Assembly: GCF_030272615.1 (NCBI RefSeq)
Contig: NC_081410.1
Coordinates: 111,913,433 to 111,977,432, forward strand
Origin: Cryptomeria japonica
Taxonomy: Eukaryota > Streptophyta > Pinopsida > Cupressales > Cupressaceae
Direction: 5' to 3'
DNA: 64,000 nt
Shown one piece after another: positions 42,959-52,728 of this stretch. Position numbers and translations under genes: made by a program. Under the pieces are notes generated by a model. It did not search any database and was not told where the DNA came from. It was given only the letters and a program-made list of their open reading frames with translations. Position 1 is the first letter of the stretch; each line of letters begins with the position of its first letter.

Positions 42959-44098
42959 TGTTGGAATCAAGGAACACTGAGAGGGGGTGTGAATCAATGT
43001 TCTACAATTTTTAGCATTCTTAATCTAACCTTTAAACCACTTAATGCAAATGAATTACAGTAGAATGCAGAAACACAAAGCAAATAACCACAACACCATA
43101 ACACCAGGATTTTTATGTGGAAACCCAGTTAAGGGAAAAACCACAGTGGGATTGAGACCCACAATATTAATATACCTTGTTAGAAGTATAATAATATTAC
43201 ATGAGGGGAATGCACATGCATTTAGGTACACTTCCTAGAGATCACTTCTCAAATTACAATAAGGATTAATATCCCTGGAAGGCTCACTTTCTTACAAATA
43301 ATTACAGACAATAATTGGAATGTCTAAACTGAAAAACAACATCTACAAATGCCAGAAACAATTCCAGTTAAGCACAAATCACAGTCTTACTATGCTCTGC
43401 TACACTGCTATGTTCTGATATTCTGCTATATTTTGAAGCTCAAATATTTCAATTACGCACTTGAAACTGCACACAGTTGCTCATACACACTTCACACATA
43501 AATACCAATATAAAAAATGATCAAATCAATCGGTCTTATATATCTGAAACATCAAATTAGATATTTTACATGTCGGCCCAAAAACACATAGCATGCAAAT
43601 GAAATGTGTTACCCAAGTCGGCTCAATTTGATCCAAAACAATCATGTAGACCAAAATAAATTGTCCACACACTTCCCACATGTCAGCTTAACATCCTTGA
43701 ACACACAAACAATCTCAAAAATTACTCCACACGATTTGCACAATGAATGTCCACACGTTACTATTGATGAACACTATTCTACCTTAAAACTTGTCTATCG
43801 GATCCTCCAACTCACTCACAAATCAACACCGGAGGCCACAAACTTGGAATAAGGCATATTACATGTCCACAATGCTTCTCCAAGATCTACAACATAAAAT
43901 ATTCAACACAAATAAACCACCAACCAAATTATTGTACAGTGCCAGATACACTGTTCTATCTCATCAGACCTCACCGGACCTTACCTAACCTTGGTCTCTC
44001 TTCCGGTATGAATGAATCATAAACTGCAGATTGGATTTCTGACTCTAGTTTCCATCAATGACAACATTTGAACAACAATATAGTGTCTCTTGCCAAAA
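42959..44098 (-). repeat. 5' LTR of element E
   Basis: It has the same length as the 3' copy. The outer end is mutated from CCAACA to CCAAAA before the GTGGT TSD. A TATATAAG box on the minus strand is at 43535-43542. Confidence 0.88.
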
Positions 44099-44387
44099 GT
44101 GGTAAACATGATACCTTGTTTCAACTCACTAATTAGCAAGCCAAAACTGGGGGGCATATAGCTACCAGTGAATTTCATCACTTTCCTTAGTAATAATTTA
44201 GGTGATTTTGTGATTTTATCTAACAATGTGGTTTTGTAGGGTGTGGTTCCTAACAGTGTACTTCAGATATTATTGGGGGCTTCATTCGACACCTTATGGA
44301 TATATCGTTTTTCATGAAATGTTTACTTTTTGTACTTTAGCTTGCATATACATGTAGTGTCATATGACTGCTAAAGTGGGGGCTAAA
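44099..44387 (+). other. Element D 3' end and polypurine tract
   Basis: It continues D after E. It contains ACTGGGGGGCATAT near 44148 and the tract AAAGTGGGGGCTAAA at 44373-44387, directly before the 3' LTR. No pol sequence is present. Confidence 0.6.
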
Positions 44388-45053
44388 TGTAGCATCGTAA
44401 ATTATACACCCTTAATTGGGTGGTACAATTCTACACTTAGGTTTAGCACCCACCTTAGTGTGTTTTCATGTTGCATTTTAAATTCACTTTATGCATTTAA
44501 TTGATAAATATAATTAAATCTAAAGTCTTCTTTTATCCCTTCAGAACTGATAGAACACGTCGGTGCAGACCCAAGGCCAAAAACTGCTCTCAGTCTTCAG
44601 AGACCAATGTGTGGTGTCCTGGTCCTTTGTGTTTTTTTAGCTTTTTGTGGCAGTTTGAAAGTGCAAAGTCTCAAAATTTAGCTCTATAAAGTATTAGAGA
44701 CCAAGGCGTGGCACCCTAGTCTAGCTCAATCCAAGCCTAATTTTAGTGGCAGGTGCAGATTTGAATTCCCCTCCCTACTCTATATTCAGTGTCTCAGTTT
44801 TAGATTTGCAAGTTTTAGTGTTTTCAGTTTACATTTGCATCTTTGTTTATCTCCTAGCATAGTTGATCATTTCCTTGCATTTTGCACATTTCCTCTCATT
44901 GCAACAAAGGAATAGAAACCCTAAAGATATTCCTTGACTCTCTTGCCCAAGAGGTAGTGAAAGTGAATCACCTCCTTAGGATCTTTCATATTCCAATTTG
45001 TGGATGAGAGTGGAATTAGGTCTTTGCCTACCCAATTCTATTTTTGCCCAACA
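44388..45053 (+). repeat. 3' LTR of element D
   Basis: A 666-bp unit from TGTAGCATCG to GCCCAACA. Its right ~500 bp matches 25377-25920. The flank TACGG is the expected TSD; the partner is off the window. LINE coding sequence starts immediately afterwards. Confidence 0.82.
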
Positions 45054-45507
45054 TACGGTGAAGAGATCAAATAATGTTAAAACATCAAATTTTCTTACTA
45101 TTTGCTCTTTATTCCTTGAAATATTCTCTCTCTTTAAGTATCAATTAATGTGGCTCAAGGATCCAAATATTCATGAATACATGATGGCATGGTGGTTGGA
45201 GGGAAAACCTGAATTGGATATTGCTATATATTATTTTTTAAATATTTTAGTTTTTTAAGTTCAAGCTTAAGTAGCAAAATAAAAGTCCTTTTGAAATATT
45301 TTTTAAAATGCTTAGGTTAAAATAAATTGTATGGTCTTACTTTTTAGATCAAGCCACTTAGAATGATCGAGGATATCCTTTTTGAGGAATATGTTTTTTC
45401 CAATGAGCTTAATGAATGGGAATTCCACAAGGAGACAATTTGGAAGCAAAAATAAATAATCAATTATCTTTAATAAGGTGACAAGAACACTTTTTTCCCA
45501 TTATTTT
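45054..45507 (+). pseudogene. LINE ORF2, endonuclease end and linker
   Basis: The frame right after the D LTR reads SNFLTICSLFLEIFSLFKY (decayed SDHxPI end of a LINE endonuclease) then MWLKDPNIHEYMMAWWLEGK. Further on it reads NEWEFHKETIWKQK and GDKNT, the block known as W-Q-KSR-W-EGDxNTxFFH before LINE RT. Stops are frequent. The rest of the endonuclease should lie left of D, out of view. A solo LTR interrupts it at 45508. Confidence 0.75.
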
Positions 45508-46658
45508 TGTATACACATAAAAATTGGCTATGAGCAATTAAATAAATATTTTATATTTATTTAATAATTATTCTTCCATTAAATAGTTAATTTGAAAAGA
45601 TTTATTTATTTAATTCATTTTTGTGTCTTTCTATTAATTAATTCATCTATCCTATTCCTCTAATTAATTAAATATCTAATATTTAATTATTCTTCTAACC
45701 AAGTTAATTAAATATCTAATATTTAATTATCTTCTCCAAACAATTAAATATCTAATATTTAATAGTTATTCTCCTATCCTATAGTCTCAAATATTAAATA
45801 ATTCTCAAAATTATTTAATCCTTTATCCAACTCACCCTCCATCTCCACTTCATCTTCCCTTTACCAACTCATCAAACATGTGGCTAAGAAAATTAATATT
45901 TCTTAAATATTAATTCATCATTTATCTTCAACCACCAAATTTAATGAATATCGTGTACGTACACATATTTCATAACCATTTCCTATATTCTCTCCAAAAC
46001 CCTCTACATCTTAGGAAGGACTTGAGTCCACTTGTCCTCTCATGCCTAAATTTCTTACAACCATCCCTAGATTCTCTCAGTTAGCAACCCAGTCAAGGTG
46101 AGATGAGTGACACTTGTCTTCTCCTTCCCCCTTTCTCTCAACCTTCACCTTTGCTCACAGCCATCCAAATCTATAGATCTAATCATGACCATTGATCTAA
46201 GCCACAACATCTCATCCTCTCAAAGTCTATAAAATCAAGAGCTTCAGTTGAGAGAGAGTTAGACTTCAAGAGACTTCAAGTGCATTTTGCAAGCTAATCA
46301 TATGCATTTGTGAGTTTTGAAGCAAATAGCAATAGCAATTATCATATATCATTTTAGCATAATCATGTAGTATTTGCATATCATAGTATCAGTTAACTAC
46401 AAGTTATCAGTCCATTCTTCATATGCCATCTTGGAAGCTATCAGTGCATTGCCTGAGAGCACACCATCTGCAACCAGGAATAGTGGAGTTAGGACACAAT
46501 GAGACATAAGCCATGAAGGTAATATTAATATTTTATTTCATATGTATTTCATGCAGTTTCATTGTTGAGTTTGGATTTCCTGTATGCATTTCCATTTGTA
46601 TTTTGTGAAACTAACTTATTACAGGTAACATTACAAGGATGAAATTCAAGTTGACACA
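45508..46658 (+). mobile_element. Solo LTR within the LINE
   Basis: A TGTATACACA...GTTGACACA unit of about 1.15 kb flanked by ATTTT (45503-45507) and ATCTT (46659-46663). The LINE frame breaks and resumes around it. It is built like the solo LTR at 12914-14331: TGTA start, ATTTAAT-rich first part, CTATAAAATC TATA box near 46229, and ACAGGT near the end. The exact right boundary is less certain than the left. Confidence 0.6.
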
Positions 46659-48105
46659 ATCTTTTTCACAAAAGAGGAGTGGCAATGCTATATTATCTAC
46701 TTAGCTCAAGGAGACCAAGACATTTCTAAAGAATTTGTCTTGTATTTTTCCTTGTTGATCGCAAAAAATGATCCCTGTGCTTTGGAAAAGGAGCAACTCA
46801 TTTTAGATTACAAATTTCTTTTGATATGGAAAATCCAATCATGAGACCAATCCCTATCAAATAAATTGAGATTATGTAAATCCCTTGGTCTTGATAGTTT
46901 CTCAAAAAAACTTTTTAATGATTTTGGGACATTTTTGAATTTGATCTTTTAGAGGTAGGTTGAGAATCATATGTCAATCAGTAGATGCTTGAAGTGATCA
47001 ATTATACCTTCCTATATGTTATTCCTAAAAAAATAAGGGACACTTATTTTAACTTTTTACATCATATATCCTTTTGTAATATTAATCACAAGATAATCAC
47101 CAAACTTAGGTCTAAGTGCTTAAACCAATTGTTAATCTCTCTTATTTCTTTTGAGAAAGGGAGACATGTAAAAGGGAAAAAATTCTTAATGGTATTTGTT
47201 GTTGAAATTGTCAATTATATGTATTGTTTTAAGGATAAATTTATATCCATAAAATTGGACATGTCCAAGGCTTATGATAGGGTTATGTAGTCTGTCCTTA
47301 GGAATGTGTTATTAGCTTTTGGGTTTTCTTATGGGTTGATTGATTGGGTTATGAATTGTATAGTTTCTTCTTCGTTCTTAGTTCTCGTCAATGATTTTTC
47401 TTCTCTTTTTTATACTTCTAAGGGACTTAAATAAAGATATCCCCTATCTTCTTATCTTTTTATCCTAATCATAGAAGTTCTAGGCATATTATTAAGTACC
47501 AAAGAAATAATAGATTCATATAGGGTTGGCCTAAGGCTCAAGATGTTAATTTTTAAATCCCATCTTCAGTTTGTGGATGATATAACTTTGATGGGGGGTG
47601 TCGAAATCAGTAAGGTGATCAACTTTAGGAAATCTTTGGATAAATACTTATTCAACAAATTAATGAATAAATGCAACTTTTTTATTAATACTCTTGTTCT
47701 TATCCAACAAATAATGACACATGTTTGTCACTTTAAAATTGGGCATCTATCTATGGATCATTTGAGTATTTCCTTATTGATTGGTCACCTCAAGAGACTG
47801 GTAGAAGAGAATTTTGATAGATTTCCCATGATGGTTAGCCTCTGGAATTTTTAGTGGTTATATTTTATTGGGTGGCTAATGATTTAAAAAAAAATTATAG
47901 GCTCTTATTATTTATATATCTTTACTCTCATTGACCTCTAAGAACTTTCTTTGGGAATTTGATTATCTTTCTTGGAAATTTTTATGTGTGGGGAATTTGG
48001 AGTAAAAAAATGGACTTTAGAACTACTTGGCATGAAGTTTGTAGAGCTAAACTTTATGGACGCTTGGTTCTTAGGTAGTTTGAGTTAAACTATTAGGCTT
48101 TAGTT
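46659..48105 (+). pseudogene. LINE (L1-type) reverse transcriptase
   Basis: It reads FVLYFSLLIAKNDP-like sequence, then KSLGLDSFSKKLFNDF (PGPDGF block), YVIPKK, SLISFEKGRHVKGK and IKLDMSKAYDRV, the classic LINE RT palm motif. After a stop, YPLSSYLFILIIEVL (GDPLSPYLF block) and HLQFVDDITLMGG (the F/YxDD active site) appear in adjacent frames. Many stops make it dead. It would have copied LINE RNA at the target site. The RT thumb is cut at 48105 by element G. Confidence 0.85.
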
Positions 48106-49227
48106 TGTTGAACGCTATCGGAAATTGAGAGGTGGGGGTGAATCAGCATTCACAAAAATTGAACATATTAAGTTATTTTAATCATTCCAATTATCCCAAA
48201 TCAATTGTATGAAAGTAAACAACAAAAACATCCAAAACACTTTCTCAAGAACGCCAATATTTTTAAGTGGAAAACCCAAATTGGGAGAAACCATGGTGAT
48301 AGTCAACTCACAATATATAATAAATATTTTTACAATGAACAAGGCTTGCTGCCAAAAAGAGCTTACTGCTCTAGACTTGCAGACTAAGGTGCACAAGCTT
48401 AAACAAGATACAAAAGAGAACTTTATCAGCTAAAGATGACTTCTTCATGGAAAGATACAAAATTTCTCTCACAATACAAAATCAATAGTATATTGAACTA
48501 TGTACAAATAGCATTCATTAGAATATGAATAACAGTTCACAATGAATACTCATCTGTTTGCTCAATACCTCTCTTAATCTTCGTGCAAATTTTGCATCTA
48601 CCACTTTATTTTGCATCTAATATTTTTTCATATCACCATCCATCCATGTCTCTATCACCATGTATCATAACCAATTCGCTCAATATATATCAATCGATAC
48701 CAAAATAAACTTTACTAGGTCAGTCAAAAGAATATGAAACATATACATAGCATCGAACCAAAAATACATCATCCAGAAGGTATCAGAAATGTGTGAGAGT
48801 TCACACCAAGTTGACACTCCTTCCAATTAGCATCAAATACCTGTATGCATAGTCGCTCAGACCAATATGCACAAACCAGTACAATACTTGATCTGATAAA
48901 CACATACTATCTTATTCTAGACCTAAAGAAAATGGTTCACCCTAAAAGAACCACAACATCTTGATCTGCAACATAGTCATGATAAGAAAAGAAATCTAAA
49001 CATGGTCAGAAAAGAGATATTTGATACAAACATTCATTCCAAACCACAATAAGTTTTACCAGAGCAAACACAAAAGAGAATAGAAATATTTTTGGACCAC
49101 ATAAGGGATGCCAAAGCTTCAAAAACTCATTGAATCATTATCATACTTCCTTTCAACAATGTAACATGAATCCACAATCATTTTTGTAACAACATCAATA
49201 ACAACAATGACATCCATATGTGCAACA
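48106..49227 (-). repeat. 3' LTR of element G
   Basis: The minus strand starts TGTTGCACATATGG and ends in TTCAACA, with the GATTCACCCCC motif near its end. A GATATATATTG sequence near 48685 may be the TATA box. Confidence 0.85.
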
Positions 49228-49599
49228 ATCTCCCCCTTTGACAAAAATGACAAAGGGTGACTTGCCAAGTCCAAAAAAACATATAGACCAAAAATTGCAA
49301 CTTTAGAAAGCAAATAGAAATACTTATCAAATATTGTTCGACCAAATGTCCTTAAATATTGATTCTTCAAAGAAATAAAAGAAGAGTTCTAGGCACAAAT
49401 AGTAGTATACAAAATCCTACTTTGACATCAAAACCTACACAGAGACTCACTGCAACATCAAAGATGTTTGTATTAACCACACTCTACTCAACTTTCTCTG
49501 CATCAACTAATAACCTGAGAAACATGGACAACCATAATTCCATAGCATCCTTGAGTCCATAAAATAGTTTTACATAATCTTCTCTTTGTTTCTACCTCA
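49228..49599 (-). other. Element G 3' untranslated region with polypurine tract
   Basis: The tract CAAAGGGGGAGAT at 49228-49240 abuts the LTR. The remainder is non-coding, with decayed ORF2-end sequence towards 49600. Confidence 0.55.
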
Positions 49600-51489
49600 T
49601 AGACAACAAATAATGAAGATCCCAAGCCTTGGAACTCATTGCACCATTAGCATCTTCATAAATATTAAAGGATTGGGCTAACTCTGTAAGTTGAAACTCA
49701 ATGGAGTCTATTTAATGTTTGAGTTGATTTGTTGTCACATACCACCTTAGACAATACATGTATAATTGGGATTCATAGTCCATCCTCTTTCTAAAATTGA
49801 CCAAATTTAACTTGAGATTATGATGTGCCTTCAAACACCTTTCAGTCATCTTTTCTGATACATTTCCTTCAGTGAAAGGTTCATTGGTTTCACTATCATT
49901 ATCAGCAATAGTAGCCATCCACTCAATTAGAAATTCTATCAATACCTCTAGGAGAACATCAGCAACATTTAAAGGAACAAGATTATTTTGAAGCAAATAT
50001 GTAACACATGCATGTTCAATAGTGTCTTGATCATAAGGCAGAACAATGAGATACAACTCACCAACTCTTTTCAAACCATTAGGCTTTGCAAGCATCTCAA
50101 GAACTTTGTTTTCATCAAATGACCCTTCTTCAGAAGAGGTAGGGGAAGCAATTACCAGCTTCCTAACTGAATCACACTTTTGCACACACACCATCTCCAA
50201 GTTCTCTTCATCACTCTCAACAATGACAACTTCTACAGATTTCTTTGATATTTGTTTTCCTTTCGACACCTTAGAAGAAAAAGCATATGCTTCCTGAAAT
50301 GATTTCTTCACTTTCTTGCCTTTCGGCACTGATTCAATCTTGATAGATCTTTTTCCAACACATCTTCTCATAACCTCTTCATAAGTTCCACACCTTTTTA
50401 CATTTGCATCTCTAGGGATCTTAAGAAATATTTCCACAATATCCATACATTCCATCTTCAGATACTTCATAAGGAAGCTTATCTACCCATGAAGTTCTAG
50501 GAATAATAGCCTCAATAAAATAGTTATCCTTATCTACAAGGAAAGTAACATCATCTTTGTACCATTCAACAATCTTCAGAGGAATTAAATTCCTCATAAT
50601 CAAATCTTTCTAAATATCCAAGAAGAACTTATGACAAGCAACATCACAATTATCCAAATTATCCAAGTAACCTATAATTTGAGAAATTACCAAAACATAT
50701 CTTCTCCAAGCAATATTATTCAATCCAAGTAAAGCATTTAGAAGGTAAAATATTAAACACACAATAAGTGAACCATACCGACATGGGTATAATTCAGGCT
50801 TTGTCAACCAGAGGTTATCTAATAGTTGTCGCCTCAATAACTCACAAAGATTATAATTAACATTCTCTTTTATCATCTTATAAGCCATAAAAACTATCAT
50901 AGAGGAGGTCGAACCTTCATGATTCCTCAAATACACTTTATAAGAGAATCCCATAATTGCATATCGGACAACCAAGTCAATAATAGTATCAATTTGCAAT
51001 GCTTTTTATTAGGCACAACACAAGTCAACTTGTTTACTTCGTCCTTCCTTACAAACTTCAACGCAGGCACAATTTTGAATGAACATAAGCCAATCATATC
51101 TATTAGGGAATCTTCTAAAATTTGATATGGTTGATCCAACCATAGACAAACTCCATGAATTTTGCTCAAAACTATCTTAATTATCTCCTAATCATAAATC
51201 ATAGAAAAATTACTCCAAGCATCCCAACCCTTATGCCCTAGGATAGCATATTCTACCCCAAATCTTTGTGTGTCATCTACTAAATTAATTCTTTTAAAAT
51301 CATTTAGCTTACTATGATCATATTCTTCCAAGGAAATGTGAATATAACTGAAATGTCTTCTTTACATACCACATTGTCGGGAACAACTGAAAATGCACCA
51401 ATTGGATCACTTGACACCAAAATAAATGGTCTAAATTTAGAACTAGGTCTTCCTTCATTGTTACCACTAATGATAGTAGGGTTTACCAT
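49600..51489 (-). pseudogene. Element G ORF2 (homologue of element E ORF2)
   Basis: It starts at ATG 51489 (MVNPTIISGNNEGRPSSKF) and runs leftwards with stops. The conserved core reads NYNLCELLRRQLLDN, RYGSLIVCLIFYLLNALLG and LIPLKIVEWYKDDVTFLVD, each matching the same order in E (YDLCELLQSELIKN, KYGKLLLCLFFYLMNE, RIPKSIVEKYQDTICFTVD). A 252-aa open part (50470-49712) is acidic and Ser-rich in the middle and helical at the end. No known enzymatic motif is seen. Conservation in two different elements suggests a function that was once selected. Confidence 0.65.
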
Positions 51490-51559
51490 TAGAAATATAT
51501 TTCAAACACGAAAAAATACCTTGAATTATTCTCCACTTCTCCTCACGCTCTACTGCTCT

Positions 51560-51955
51560 TTGATTGCAATTGCAAAAATGAATTTTGAATAAGCTATATA
51601 TAGTCATCAATTAGGGTTACCAATCATGCCTTATGTCAGCTTACAAAGATAATTACAATATCAATATACATGTTGGCTAGATAACATAAATACATGAATA
51701 TCAAAAACAATTGTCGATGTTGGATCCAAGAGATGTCAGCCTCCAATATCGATAACCTTATTCTAAACCATGTCGATCTGCATTGTCGGTAACCAAAGAA
51801 ATCCTTCTATCATGTTGGTGTCGATGTAGTGTCTATGAAGTGTCTGTCGATACACAAGTGAACCAAAACTTGAAGCCGGAACAAGATACCATGTTGCCAT
51901 CAATGACAACATAGTGAAACCAACCAATTGAGTATCAACTGCCAACATTGTGCAC
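51560..51955 (-). repeat. LTR 5' fragment (U3 and TATA) just upstream of ORF2
   Basis: On the minus strand it begins TGTTGGCAGTTGATACTC at 51955 and has the imperfect palindrome of the A/C/E LTRs at 51892-51911. It reaches ACTATATATAG near 51600, about 110 bp before the ORF2 ATG. It has no 3' LTR end or primer site. It looks like the promoter half of a Copia LTR fused to the ORF2 leader, which itself matches the leader of E. Confidence 0.55.
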
Positions 51956-52728
51956 GTAGTCTTTACTATTCATTGATCCTGTCTTACTTCTCCTTTCGCA
52001 TTTTCTATCTTGTTTGCATCATTTTATCCCAATTCTAATTTGATAACATCATTTTGACCTCTTTTCCTACCCCATGGTATCACATCGGTCCCATTTTAGT
52101 CCTTTGACCCGCTTTTACACAGTTTGACCTAATTTTCCTATTTTGATTCAATTCTTCCCATTTTCTATCTGAAGCTTCCCAATTCTTCTCATTTCCATCT
52201 AATTTGACCTAATTCGACTTAATTTGACCAAATTTAGGTCTTTGGACGTTAATTTGACTTATCTATCCTTTTAGGTTTAACTAATTAATTAATTAATTAA
52301 ACCCCTTTCTTTGCTAACAATTCTTCCAAAATTAAATAAATTAATTAATTATTTATTTATTTATCCCCTTTATCCATTAATTAAATAAATTCATTTTATT
52401 TAATTAATTAAGTCATAAATGAGAATAATAAATTATATTTATATTCTTCCAAAATATTTAGATAATTAATAAATTTTATTTATTAATTCATCTTTATTTG
52501 CTTTTTTGTCATGAGATATTTAATAGATTTAATTTATTAAATTATCTTTATTTATCCTCTCATATGAGGATAATATATGTTTTTTTCTAATTTTTAATTT
52601 TTCATAATATCCTCCTAATTTTCAAATTAGGGAAACTAATATATTTCCTTGTTTTAATTGATTTTAAAAAAATCAATATTTTTGGCAATATCCCATTTAT
52701 CTTAATTTTAAATTTAAATATGAGATAT
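51956..52728. other. Non-coding AT-rich spacer before satellite
   Basis: The first part repeats TTTGACC and TTGACTT words (52060-52260). The second part is AT-rich, with TTAATTAATT and TTATTTAT runs. No gene is recognised. It may be the LTR body from which the satellite unit derives. Confidence 0.4.

Larger units (their letters stand above)
30739..44098 (-). mobile_element. Non-autonomous LTR element E
   Basis: Two 1140-bp LTRs (30739-31878 and 42959-44098) are flanked by the perfect TSD GTGGT (30734-30738, 44099-44103). A minus-strand primer site is at 42944-42957 and a polypurine tract at 31879. The inside holds a coiled-coil/zinc-knuckle ORF1 and a large ORF2 but no protease, integrase, RT or RNase H of its own. 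The Copia pol inside belongs to nested element F. The LTRs agree at roughly nine positions in ten, so E is of moderate age. Confidence 0.88.
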
